Positions 32,961-44,204 of a stretch of 64,000 nucleotides of DNA are shown here, in pieces. A program made the translations under genes and the position numbers. The stretch is from positions 7,798,135 to 7,862,134 of the forward strand of contig OZ005692.1 in the NCBI GenBank assembly GCA_963930775.1. Direction: 5' to 3'. A model generated the notes under the pieces. That model had not been told where the DNA came from. It was given only the letters and a program-made list of their open reading frames with translations, and ran no database searches. The stretch's first letter is position 1; every line of letters starts with the position of its first letter. This stretch comes from Cliona cf. orientalis (lineage: Eukaryota > Porifera > Demospongiae > Clionaida > Clionaidae).

Positions 32961-34150
32961 GATTCTATAGCTATGGTAGTACAATAGTGCTGGATTGATT
33001 GAAAGATTTTCCTCATTCCTACTATTTCCTTCAGAGATACACCCTTGAGCATAGTGATCATGATACTGTTAAATTTCACGAGATAGCTGTTCTTTATGCA
33101 TGCCTATGTCTGGCCACCAAGGAAGAGTGACACGGTTATCCTCAGGAATTGTTCAGAAATTGTTTCAAGATGGGATGCATGCATGTACCTTCTTTTTTAG
33201 CAGTGGATCTACATGAGTAGCTACGTATTAGCTAATAATTAAGATAATAATGCATCTACCTAAAGATAATCATTTTGGCTTCTGCATCTGCATAAAATTT
33301 CAACTCATGGACAAGATTTAAAATTTAATGATATCGAACCGATACATGCATACTACTGAATAAGTTAATTAGTAACATTTAAATTGGATGGCAATCTGAA
33401 GTGCCTCACTGAATTTTGTTAGGTCTATAATACTTTGCTAAGACTAAAAATAAGTGATTCAGAATTAATTACCCCGCGCGCATGTGCAAGGGGTAAAGCA
33501 ATCAGTTTGTCTGTCTGTCGTCGTTGTCTTCGGCACGAAAATCACCAGATCTCGTGTTCTAGGCATCTGTGTGTGCTTTAAGTACAACTAATTGGTAGAT
33601 ATCGGTGAAAAGTTGGTTTGTAAACGCTTTCTACATAATCTGATATCAGGTAAACTGGTACTCATCATCCTCTATGCAATAATTAAATAATCATAATCAT
33701 GCACTTGTATATAGCAGAGAAGGAAAAGTTAACAATGTAATGCCCACTTCAACTCAGGGAATTGCCTGTGAGAAGAAATTTAAATTATTTTTCCTCCTAG
33801 CTAGCTACCCGTGATGAGTATTTTTCTAGACGGAAAGAAATCCGATACCTATGCTAGTGGGTGGGTGCGTTCTACGGTATAGTGTATGTTGTGGTTAGTA
33901 TGTACGGCCCGGGGGGGGGGCCATTCGCGGAAACACTATACCGCTATAACGCGGAAAACGGAAAGGGAATGAAAAGGATATCAAATTAATATCTAATATA
34001 TCTCTTCCCTTCCATTCACCGTTTGACTTTCCGCAATATAAGCGGTTTCCGAGAATTCCCCCACCCCTCCCCCATACCCACATACAATCAACCGAACTGG
34101 GGAACGCAACCACCCAGTAACATAGATATGATGTTGGAGATTTCACTCCA
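32961..34150. other. Intergenic upstream of the small three-exon gene
   Basis: No gene seen. Holds a short palindromic repeat at 33,471-33,497 and, at 33,905-34,080, inverted segments (GAAACACTATACCGC...GCGGTTTCC) that look like a small decayed element just before the promoter. Confidence 0.4.
33471..33497. repeat. Short repeat TACCCCGCGCGCATGTGCAA
   Basis: TACCCC...GGGGTA around a GCGCGCATG core, repeated at 45,293-45,320, in both cases followed by a similar TTGTCTGTC/TTGTCCCTC tract. Probably the end of a dispersed element. Confidence 0.6.
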
Positions 34151-34152
34151 TC

Positions 34153-34160
34153 TATAAAAG
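34153..34160 (+). promoter_or_regulatory. TATA box of the small three-exon gene
   Basis: TATAAAAG in TCTATAAAAGGCAGG, 90-97 bp before the ATG. The box and spacing closely match those of the RhiA-like gene. Confidence 0.7.
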
Positions 34161-34249
34161 GCAGGTGACATGCTCACTTAGCTATCACTGGTATCCAGTA
34201 ACTCGTTAACTATTGGCAACTTCCTCTGAAGAAGAAGAAGAAAAATACT

Positions 34250-34740
34250 ATGTCGGTCACTATTTGCGTAAGTCTTACATCTACAATGCTAGCTGCAACT
34301 TCATGGTGTCTAAAATGTTCTAACTATGATTGTATAGTTTCGTAATAACACTGGTGATGTTTTGGAAGTGTATTGTCAACCACTACAAACGGGGATTTGG
34401 ACACATGACATTAGCAATCCGATCACACTAGGGACTACTTCAGTTCAAGAAGTAACGGTATGTTTAGTATCATTTTGCTTATAAGGGTTAGAATCCTGTA
34501 AGACAACACTTTATTGTGTTACTGTAGGCAAATGAAGAACCTGTAGGAAGGTTTACTATTCAAGACGGAGGTGTTGGAAGCGCTGAATTCTCCTTTAATT
34601 TCAATACAAAATCTGTTAATCAAATCTCTAATTCAGGGCATTTTGTTGTCAGCACTCCTCTTAAAGAGCTCCTGCCAAGCACTAGCACCGGCCATCGCCA
34701 GATAATAATCACTGCTACCATTAGTCTGCCATCCAGCTAA
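34250..34740 (+). CDS. Small beta-rich protein, unknown family
   Basis: Three phase-0 exons with consensus splice sites, 34,250-34,267 (TGC|GTAAGT), 34,338-34,457 (ACG|GTATGT) and 34,528-34,740, make a 116-residue protein starting MSVTICFRNNTGDVLEVYC. Exon 1 codes for only six residues, so the gene is easily missed. Alternating hydrophobic residues (FTIQDGG, AEFSFNFN, HFVVSTPL, QIIITATISL) suggest an all-beta fold. No signal peptide, membrane segment or known motif is seen. The opening pattern (xLFxxNNTxxxxxVYxQ) faintly recalls the RhiA-like protein 3 kb upstream, and both genes have the same TATA layout, so a distant relationship is possible but unproven. I do not recognise the family. Confidence 0.75.
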
Positions 34741-35449
34741 AACTAGCTGTATAGCTACTTAATGGATATGTTGACTTTTGCCTAGTTAGTCTAGATTTTG
34801 GAACTTTACATTATTGTTGAAATGACTATTCTGTTAATGACTCTAGAGTTATTATGACTATATATATCAGCTAATGACACTCAATGTACAAAAAAATTAT
34901 GGGCGGTTGTTAGAAGTAGAGGAATAGCTAGCTAGCTATGTGCATATTGTCATATTCTGATATTTGTTCTTGAGGCATTGTGTGTATATACCCAGAGTGT
35001 AGCGTAAAATACCACCGGATCGTCACCTAAAATTCCCCCCACATACGTGACTTCCGGTTAGAATGACGTACGACAGTGGCTCTTACACCAAAAGATGGGT
35101 CGCTATGTTGCGTCTTAACTTCAAAGTTGTAGGTATTTTCCTTTGTGGAGCTGTAAGGAACAGTATAGTTATTGTCACCCCATACGTATTATTGGCACTC
35201 CATATATAGAGACTGCCTATCATCAATTATTATCGACAACCATGAGTTTTGTTGTATATCTACACTTATCACTTGATACAAATAATTTTCTCCCTTTGAT
35301 GTGTTCAGCTAGCATTAATTTTGTGTGAACCCATTCGCTTGCTGACCACTAGACCTTCGCAATTTTGTCTTGTTTGGTTCAATGGTAGTTTAGCAGAAAC
35401 AATGAAGTCTACACAAGCGTTCGTGGGTCATGTAGAAGTTAGTGTAAAA
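34741..35449. other. 3' flank, no gene seen
   Basis: AT-rich; no coding block. A stretch near 35,165-35,240 (CCATACGTATTATTGGCAC, then ATTATCGACAAC) loosely recalls the interior of the element in NLR intron 1. Confidence 0.35.
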
Positions 35450-36185
35450 AGAGCATAAGACCCTAGAGTTACTCATGGGAAGATTTTAAACCATCACAGC
35501 CTGGAGTTACTCATGGGAAGATTTTAAACCAGCACAACCTTGAGTTACTCTAGGGAGTGTTTTAAACCATGGATGTTTGTCTAAAATCCTCAGTTTTAAA
35601 AATAATTGTTCCCTTGTATCAAGAGTATATAATAGAGAGGGAGGAAGAGTATCCTACTTCACTATGGGCCTGTGTTACAACCCTTTATGGGGGTCATGAC
35701 CTTTGTAATGATATTCACATACAAAGTAGTTTCACAGATTGTCCTACAACATCACATACCAGCTGCATTAACCTGCATTAGTGCTCTATAGTACATGAGG
35801 TTTAGCTACATGCCCACAAACGGCTAGAACTGGGGCCTCAAGCCTGTGAATATCATTATAAAGGTCATGACCCCCGTAAAGTGTTGTAATACAGGCCCAT
35901 AGTGAAGTAGGATACTCTCCCTCCCTCTCTATTATATACTCTTGCTTGTATAAGGGAGGATTTTACACCACTTCAAAATTGTAGGGTCTCACTCGTGTAA
36001 TTTTCTACCCCATAGTATAATATATTTCATATATATATGGCACGATTTTAAACCACTTGCAGCAACCCAACATGATCTGGTTTAAAACAGTCCCACATAA
36101 TATGAAGCTCCTAACTCACTGAAGAATCATTTTACATCTGAACCCTGACCTCACTTAAAATCCTCCCTTATAATATAATATAAGA
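35450..36185. mobile_element. Inverted-repeat element with GGGAAGATTTTAAACCA motifs
   Basis: 35,610-35,730 and 35,848-35,956 are inverted copies (GAGTATCCTACTTCACTATG; GGGGGTCATGACCTTTGTAA), and both outer sides carry repeated ATGGGAAGATTTTAAACCA-like units. The motif ties it to the DUF7869 element at 25,450-29,945, of which it may be a non-autonomous relative. Confidence 0.65.
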
Positions 36186-37764
36186 GATCACAACTACACT
36201 CAGGCATAGTTTTACCTTATACTATATATTGATGTTCACCAAGAAGGGAGACAATTTAAGGTTGACGTACAAATTTTTTGGTGAGTCATGGAGTCCAGAA
36301 CGACCATAGACTTTTTAATATGGCTGCCATCTTTCTTCGTGAAAGTAGCTCACTTTGTTTAAAATCCTTGGAGCTGGCGATGGAGCTGGACTCACTGTAG
36401 CAAGCAAAAATGAATTTTTCGAAGCTCACAAAGAAGCCGTACAAATGTCGATCGAGCCCGGGTAGAAACCTCGCTTCGCTTGGAATTATTTAGTTTGCCT
36501 TGCCTTATGTCGAGGTACTCCTTGACATGTTCCTGGAGCATGTAGTGCTATGCCCCTTCATCTCCTAGTGGCCATTGGTACTCAAACAACTTAATGGCTG
36601 GGAAGTAAGCTTAGTCAGTAAATATTTAATATAGCTACCGCAGAGCCTGTTACAACGCAAATGCGATCTAACGCAAACGCGATCTGATGCGCGCGCCGCT
36701 ATGCGCCCGCCGCTATCTCACAATTACGCGGCATTTTCAAACAAAATTCTACCACTATCGCATCCGTACAATCAGAGCTCGAGCTTTTGCCAATCCTAGA
36801 TGCATATTTCCATGCCACTGTGGCTAGTCAGTTAGCTGACCTTTGTATGCAGGATGTAGCTACTTATAGCTATAATTGTGCGCGTGTTTAACGCCCTATC
36901 CATATATCTATCGATCCACGACTCCGCCCATCGCATTGTTACCGCTAGTGCTTCGCTGATCTCCCGCCATTTCCCCAACTATATGCTCCATACATACAAT
37001 TTTATAGAGCGCTAAAAGTCGCTGAAGTACCGGTTAGTTAATATTTGATCCTTAGTACAATATTTAATATATGCATGACTTTTCTTGTTAGTACAATATC
37101 TTTGTCTTTAGTGCAGTATTATGAATTTGCTATTAGTATTTAATTATTGTTATTGCTTTACAGCAGGAAAGCTGAAGGATTGCTACGAATTATAGCAGCC
37201 TAATACTAGAAATTAATGCTTAATATTATTATTATAGCTACTGAATAACGATTATGATACAAGAAATGAAATAATTTAAGTTATAATAATTATTATGGAC
37301 TATAATATGATCTTATTAAACTATAGTGGTAATCCTCGATTTGGAAACAACTGTGATAATATTATTATTATTATTATTATTATGGACATTAAAAAATTAT
37401 TATAGTAGGTACAGTGGTTTTCTGGGTTGAATCTATGTGAATAAGTCTCAGAAGATTTCTATCACCTTTATTCTGATGCAGCTGAACTATCATAGTATTA
37501 TGTATATACACACTGAGATCAATTGGGGGCAGGGAGTTCCATAGGTGAGGCAGTCTGTTTAAATAGAATTATTTGTCCCTGTTGCTCTTTACAAGCTAGG
37601 GGTGGGATAAGCTTTCTGTAGCTAATAGCTATTATTATGAGCACTGATATAATATCATAATGGCTCATTGTATCTCCTCCCCTATAGTATAAGTCAATAG
37701 TAAAATAGCTAAATTGAATATATTAACATCCATTGATCACAATTATATATATTCTCTCTATCGA
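36186..37764. other. Intergenic, no gene seen
   Basis: Contains the ACAACGCAAATGCGATC terminal-repeat fragment (about 36,654) related to the element at 17,941, an (ATT)n run near 37,360, and otherwise AT-rich sequence. Confidence 0.35.
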
Positions 37765-37882
37765 TTAACTTGGATAACCACTGATTCCAAACGTCTCGCA
37801 ATCGCGTCAACCAACGCGTTTACAAGAGACGCACCAAGGAGCAACCGAGCGGGAGAACTGGACTCCCCTCGTCGTTCACGCA
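37765..37882 (+). repeat. Single 145-bp-family unit left of the LINE
   Basis: One unit of the tandem repeat found at 49,603-50,835 (CCAAACGTCTCGCAATCGCG, CAACCAACGCGTTTACAAGA, ending GTCGTTCACGCA). It ends where the LINE 3' tail begins, and the array resumes on the far side of the LINE. Confidence 0.85.
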
Positions 37883-39352
37883 CTATTATTATTATTATTA
37901 TTATTGATTTGATAAACACACCACCATAGGTGCAGCATAAATTAAGTATATAAAGGTAATAAGCATAGAAAGAAAATGGAAATTATGTTAAGCTGTACAG
38001 ACATAGATTATATCTTCACTTAAATGAGAGTTCTCATCTGGTGCAAGTCTGACGTCTCGAATAAACGGTTTGCACAAAGAACATCTTGATCTGAGTAAAT
38101 CTTCTTATGACGGGAGCCATAAATTAAATTATATCCTAGGTTTGAACTCTGAGCAAAGACATCACGTACCAGCGAAGATTGAGATTTTAGGGCCGCAGAT
38201 AGAAGCTTGGATGATCTCCGAACAACAATATTATATATGCTGTTGAGATGAGCAGTACAATGAAGTATGCCAGTATGATACATACGAGGGAGAGACCAAA
38301 TCCTATGGAGGATATTGTTGAAAGATACCTCAAGTGACCTTAGTTCAGGAGAGGAAGAAAACCAAAGAGCTGAACCATAGAGGGATAGGCAAAAACTGTC
38401 AAATAACTTAGTCTTAACAAGTGGATTGCAGGGAGAGAATGAGTGGAGCATGCAGTTGGCTTTGCGAATAAGATCATTCTTCACTCTAACAATATCATCA
38501 GTATCAGAGAGGTTAAAGGAAAGTAAATGACCTAAGTGCTTGTCTGAGTGACCCAAATTGAGCTCCAAACCATTGAAGAAAAAACTAGCAGGAGAACAAT
38601 GTGAAGAACAAGTGCATGAGAAACGAACAAGACTTAGTTGGGTCTTACTTGCATTAAATAATAGGCTACTACAGGATGCAAAGGAAGAATAGGTATCAAG
38701 CATCAAGCGAAGAGCAGCAGAAGATGGCGCAAGGAGAGCAATATCATCAGCGTAGCATAGGGCACCCACAAAGTGATTGTTCCAGTAACAGCTGACACCT
38801 TTATTCTCAAGCTCAGTCAGTAAATCATCAACGTACACAGTGAACAAGATAGGAGAAAGTACTCCACCCTGACGCACCCCATTTGAAACAGAAGAATTTG
38901 TTAGAAAATTGACCATTCCAGGATACACATTCGGTCAAAAGCTTTACTAGCATCAAGAAAACAGCCATAAACACTAGAATCATTGATATTATAACGAGCA
39001 ATGACATTCTTGATGAGACCTGTACAAAGCTGAGTTGATGAGCCCTGCTTGAAGCCAAACTGTAAGGAAGAGGTAGAAAATGCCGATCTGTGGTCAATTA
39101 ACTTAAAGATGGTCCGTTCGAAGATCTTAGCTACTTAGGGTGGGTGCGAGAGCAATTGGCCGATAACTGTCTGAGTCAGAAGGGTCTTTTCCAGGTTTCA
39201 AAATGGGCTGCAATACACAATCTCTGACAGACTTAGGGACCGTGGCATAACCATGACCGTCACGGAGCATAGCTGTGAAAAGTTTGGAGAGCAGATGGAC
39301 TAAGGAAGTGGATGCAAAGATAAAGTGATTAGACATTAGTGATATCTATGTA
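37883..39352 (-). mobile_element. LINE, 3' part (reverse transcriptase)
   Basis: Minus strand. 39,336-39,130 encodes the RT lead-in (VPKSVRDCVLQPILKPGKDP, SYRPIALAPTLS), about 39,100-38,935 encodes QFGFKQGSSTQLCTG and DASKAFDRM, and 38,928-38,020 encodes SNGVRQGGVLSPILFTVYVD and the catalytic YADDIALL followed by the thumb. There are frame changes near 39,127 and after DASKAFDRM, where about 30 expected residues are also missing. The 3' end is an (AAT)n tail on its own strand. It is a non-LTR element of the CR1/Jockey-like group; the clade is not resolved. Confidence 0.8.
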
Positions 39353-39545
39353 GAGTAAGCGACCAATCATCGGACACCGTCGAAATTCGGACGCCTCTCC
39401 TGGGGAAACGGAAGATGCTATCGACGTCGATCTTGCGCCAGTATATGCATCCTCCCACACGCTACTTTGATCCCGCATCTGAGCTTCCAGCTTTGCGGGG
39501 TGTGGTTTTTACGTCCAATTAAAGGATGCGTCCGATATACATCAT
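39353..39545. repeat. Left terminal inverted repeat of the 9.9-kb element
   Basis: Pairs with about 49,040-49,235. Contains ATCGGACACCG, ATTCGGACGCC and GCGTCCGAT, a set of TCGGAC motifs that could be transposase sites. Confidence 0.85.
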
Positions 39546-39863
39546 AAATCGTCCAGTTTGGTCGATATTCGGACGCAGCTCGTAAAATTGTTTCTGAAGA
39601 GTTTTACTTCACTGAATTTGGAAATTAGTAACCTCTATATATCCACTATTAGGCCTCCAAATCAGACCCCCCAGTGCCCTTGTTTGTGCTAACCGCGAAA
39701 ACCACAAAATCGTTACTAGCGTGATCAATTTCCGGACAGTGGCTTAACCTGCCATGAACGATGATATCAAACATTTCACACATATAGAGCATGCATAAGA
39801 TATTATAAAGTTATATTATTAGATTTAGACCAGTCTACATCATGTTGCAATTGGTATCAGTCA

Positions 39864-42800
39864 TTAAGTGCTACATAGGGAACATTGCCAGTGATCTGGA
39901 ACTTTCTGGGGGGCAATTTTCACACATGAACAGTGATACCATTGCTTACAGCCTTCACACTCAATCATGAAGGAATCATACTCCTCTGGTAGCTTGCACG
40001 TACAGTAAACTTTGATATTCAGTGATCTATCAGTTGGGCGAGGTAAAAATTCTCGTGCTCGTGACACCTTAGGAAATGGTGACATCACTCCATCCGATAA
40101 GCACGTGTACAGATGAGATCTCATTTGTTTTTGATTGAATGAAACATCAGCAGGTGAGTTACCTGCACACACTTCAACTGCATATGCCACAGCAAATAAT
40201 CCACAATCTAGAGTTCCATTTTGCTGCTGGACAGGTAGCTTCCTTAGCTTCAAGGTAGTATGGTTTTGGGGAACGGAATAAATCTTGCATATCTGCAAAA
40301 CTGTGGCTAAGTTGAGCATCATGAATGAGCCCAAACTATCCATCACTTGAATCACTCCATTACCACAGCATGATACACACAACCAATGCTCGGAGCTCCC
40401 TACAGATCCGTGACAAAATTTATCTTTATACAATGCTACCTCTGGCATTATAGTAGTGTACAAACCTGTGTGTAGTACTTGTACAGACGGAACGTCTCGT
40501 GATATTGGCTTGAAGTCAAGATGATGGCCAAGACATGTACTTTGAAACCCTTTCAGTCTAGGATACTGCTCACTCAGCAGTGTCTGTGCTGCATTGATAA
40601 TATTATCTGTGAGTTCTTTCCCTGTTTGCAAGACTTCACGATCCCTCTGATTGAGAAAGAGGTCTTGTATCCACCAGTTAATGTCTGGATCAGGGTCATT
40701 GTCAGAAATCAGTATAGGCTCAGAAGTCACCAACACTACAAGTATATATTATTATCATGACAGGGTCACAGGGGGTGGTGGTGAGGGGGGGGGATTCTTA
40801 TTAATTTTTGTTACACCATCCTATTAAGCACCTTGTTTTCTCTTCCTCCTAGCCACACCACAACGTGGGTTCCAATGGTCATCCTTTGCAGTTGTCAATG
40901 ATGTTTGCGGGCCTGGGCTATCTGCTTGATGATGTCGAGCTGGATACTTTGAGTCCTCTGAATATTTTTGACATTATCTTGTCATAATAATAATAATTTA
41001 TCATTAATTAGATTCAAATTACCTCTTCCCCTAGTTGATCTCTGAAAACAATTATTTTCTTTCAAATTGTCGACTTGCAAAATTTTAGAATCATCTCCTG
41101 TATTTAATTATTATGCTGCGTGGCATATATAGGTAGCTAGAACTATGCTGGCCCATCAGATAATGCTATTATTGTCAGCCAATACACTATTAACTAAAAA
41201 ATTGAGAATTTTGCTCTCCTATAATTGCTGCCCCCCAGTCATGTCATAATGCCATTTATTACCTATTTTCACTCTGCTTCTGGTCAACAGACGAGGACGG
41301 TCTTCCTTGTTTGGTGATAATCCTGCAGGATCTCTTGGTGTAAATCCTGCATTAAATTTTTATAATAATAATGCGAGTCTGCTCATGAATTTGCATATCA
41401 TAATAATATTATTTAGAAAAATGGTATGTGCATAAATAACCTGTGCAGTGTGGATTTTAACGGTCGGTCATCGGTTAAAATCCGACCAACATGGCTCCAT
41501 GGCCGCCCAAATCGCTCCTGGTCGGACATATGGCTGCCTTACCATCGCTTGCCAGTATAGTTTGCAATGCACGTGCGTTCTAATACTGCTGGCTGACAGT
41601 GGTCACTAGCTGGGGGATGTTAGTAGTAGTAGTTTACCATACTTAGCACCCACTTAGCTTACAACTTTTACTACTCTGTGCTGTGGTTTGTGGTAACTGT
41701 ACCTTTGCAGCTGAACATACATGTAGCTATAGCTGTATAGCTGTGCTTGTGCATGCAAGCCATTGCTGCTACCTTCCCTTGCAAAGACACTAGTCTTATA
41801 TCTGGCTATACTACGCATGGAAATGTACAATGCATATGATGTCCGATCAACAGTTAGTGATGTCTGATCAAACTGGAATATGGTCTGACATTTGTCAGAT
41901 CATCAACAAAAAATTATAATCCACACTGCTGTGGGGGGAATCCTTTTCCTCTTGGATGACCTAGAAGTTGTTTTTTTTTTACTGCTCTGACTGTTTGATG
42001 GCAATCCTAATCCCAGATCAACTGAAAGCTTTGTGACTCCTGGATATTAAGTGAATAGCTCAATAATTGTGGAGTGGGAAATTATCAAGGGAACCTGATT
42101 CTTTCAACCATAGAAATATTATGATCAAAGGTACTGCCACATTTGTACCACAAGTGATGAATTTGTATGTTATTGTTGTTAGTACAACTACCTTGTTTTC
42201 CTAAAGGCAGGTCTTTCTGGTGTGACTTATTTTCTTGCAACAACATACCACAAGGTGACTGCACTGCTTCTATAATAATAAACACAATAATATTATTATT
42301 AATTAAGATTATAAGATTTATGTACCCTCTTTTTTTCTATGCTTCATAATCACCAACTGAGTACCATCATCATGTGAAAGCTTTGAAGTTTCTGCATGCA
42401 TGTATAAAGTGGATCTGCATGTTAAGCATGATGTAAAAATTAATATGACATTGTAGTACCTGGTTGTGACTGTCGGCTTCTTCTCATTGATCTGCAAGGA
42501 GGCTCTTTTCCGTATTGACTGCCGTTCACTGTACCTGGTTGTTCTCTTCTCCTGGTTGATCTGCGAGGAGGCTCTTTTTTGTACGGACTGCCGTTCACTG
42601 TACCTGGTTGTTCTCTTCTCCTGGGTGATCTGCGAGGAGGCTCTTTTTTGTACGGACTGCCGTTCACTGTACCTGGTTGTTCTCTTCTCCTGGTTGATCT
42701 GCGAGGAGGCTCTTTTTTGTACGGACTGCCGTTCACTGTACCTGGTTGTTCTCTTCTCCTGGTTGATCTGCGAGGAGGCTCTTTTTTGTACGGACTGCCG

Positions 42801-43290
42801 TTCACTGTACCTGGTTGTCTGCTAATTCTTCCAGTTGATCTTTGAGGAGGCTTTTTTCTGCACTGACTACCTGCTGCTGTGAGTAAAATTAATGGCACAG
42901 TAACATGGGGAAAATGTCTGAAGTAAACGTAAGGGAGGAAAGAGGGAGTATAGGAATACACATGCAAACAATGTGACAAAATTAATACTATAATTACATT
43001 CTTTTCTTTTTAAGTTAGTCAACACATCAGACGATTCTGTTGAATCTGCATTAATTTGAAATCAAGCAACGATACAAGCTTGTACTTAGCATAGGTACCA
43101 TAGAGAAAGGGTGTGTCAACCAGATAGTCATCATTGTCATGAGCAGAATCTGACCAGTGAACAGTCTTCTTGGTAGAGCCTACAAAAATATATTTGATCA
43201 AGAATCATCTTTTTACAGATGCCACAATTATAAGGGAGCCTGCAGTAAACTGCTCACCAGCTATATTTGTGGCTTCTGCCCACCTTGGTT
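39864..43290 (-). CDS. Ulp1-like cysteine protease with C-terminal PHD finger
   Basis: Eight minus-strand exons, all phase 1 to phase 1 up to the last: 43,290-43,258, 43,179-43,099, 42,876-42,460, 42,269-42,192, 42,039-41,929, 41,322-41,263, 40,957-40,832 and 40,735-39,864. The middle exons encode a basic, repetitive linker (PPRRSTRRREQPGTVNG). The last exon holds a C48/Ulp1-like protease with His (SSEHWLCV), Asp (IQVMDSLG), Gln and Cys (QQQNGTLDCGLFA) in order, then a PHD zinc finger (YCTCKLPEEYDSFMIECEGC, WYHCSC, CSLC). By family such proteases cut SUMO or related tags, and PHD fingers bind histone tails; a role in chromatin or transposition is inference. The first exon is not found; a phase-compatible exon lies at 44,693-44,610. 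The donor of the 42,039-41,929 exon has been displaced by an insertion. Confidence 0.7.
41446..41928. mobile_element. 483-bp CAGTGTGG-ended element at a splice donor
   Basis: Ends CAGTGTGGATTTTAA and the inverse of CAGTGTGGATTATAA; CTGTG flanks both sides (41,441-41,445 and 41,929-41,933), a probable 5-bp target duplication. On the gene strand the duplicated CACAG is the last five bases of an exon, and the native GTTATT donor now lies beyond the element. Confidence 0.8.
42491..42822 (-). repeat. 69-bp coding tandem repeat
   Basis: Four near-identical units plus diverged ends encode the 23-residue cassette REQPGTVNGSPYKKEPPRRS(T/P)RR within one exon. High identity between units indicates recent expansion or conversion. 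Confidence 0.85.
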
Positions 43291-43446
43291 CTGTGAGCAA
43301 TATATAATAATTATATAAAAATAATATCGCCAAGCATAATTATTAAATATTGTAGCATTCGTAGTTGCTTACAAGTACAGATTCATCCATAGATATTATC
43401 ACCTTCGGGCAGATCAATTATCGGTCACTCAAAAATACAAAATCCC

Positions 43447-43892
43447 TAGCCTCGTCCCCAGGCCCTTTGAGGAGGAGGAGGAGAAAGGGCCTAGTACACA
43501 CTATTTTCGCATGCTCCGTTACCCTAAGAATCTTAGGGGATCAGATACTATAGTATACTTCCTAGTATACTTGCCCTTTGACCTTTATTCCTCGCGCTTT
43601 CGCGAGGAGAGAATGGCAGACTCAGACGGATCGATTTTCGAGCGAGATTTCGAGACAGCTGTTGCCATGCCGATTGGTGGTGGGACTTGGACTTGGAACA
43701 GCAATGGCTCGCATTTAGCATGCGCGTTATCGCAAAGGTCAGGAGGTCATTCCGTATTCTTTACATGTGTTGGACCGTTTCACTATTATACACGTGGTAA
43801 GGATTCGTGTATGGAAAATTTGACACATGCACAAACAGTGTGTACCAGGTCCTTTCCCCTCCTCCTCCTCAAAGGGCCTGGGGACGAGGCTA
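43447..43892. mobile_element. 446-bp hAT-like element with 8-bp duplication
   Basis: TAGCCTCGTCCCCAGGCCC ends in about 70-bp arms, flanked by AAAATCCC on both sides (43,439-43,446 and 43,893-43,900). The body has an open frame from the ATG at 43,613 (MADSDGSIFERDFETAV...) that looks like a captured 5' exon but has no family I know. It shares ends with the elements at 2394, 14,681 and 61,498. Confidence 0.85.
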
Positions 43893-44204
43893 AAAATCCC
43901 CATGCTTGGGGCGTGAGCCAAGTTGATCCAGACTTGACCTCAACTTGCCATGTGGTCACGCTGCCCAGTACTGACGGACGGATATAGAACCGATTGCTCA
44001 CAATGCATACGGGACAATAAGCGATGCATAGTGTACCAGTGAGAACTGATTTTGAGTTAAGGGCACTATTAGCAACTGAATTATTCTTTTCCAAATTTGA
44101 AGTACCTAGCACCCATATTATTATAAGCCAGAGGATTATTGTGCCAAGTCTGCTACACATGCACACTACAGAATGTAATTACACTTCTGCTTAGTGGGTT
44201 TGTA

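Noticed and set aside
42466-42845. Plus-strand open frames across the 69-bp repeat
   Set aside because: The minus-strand frame has matched splice sites and fits the PHD-Ulp1 gene; the plus frames are its shadow.
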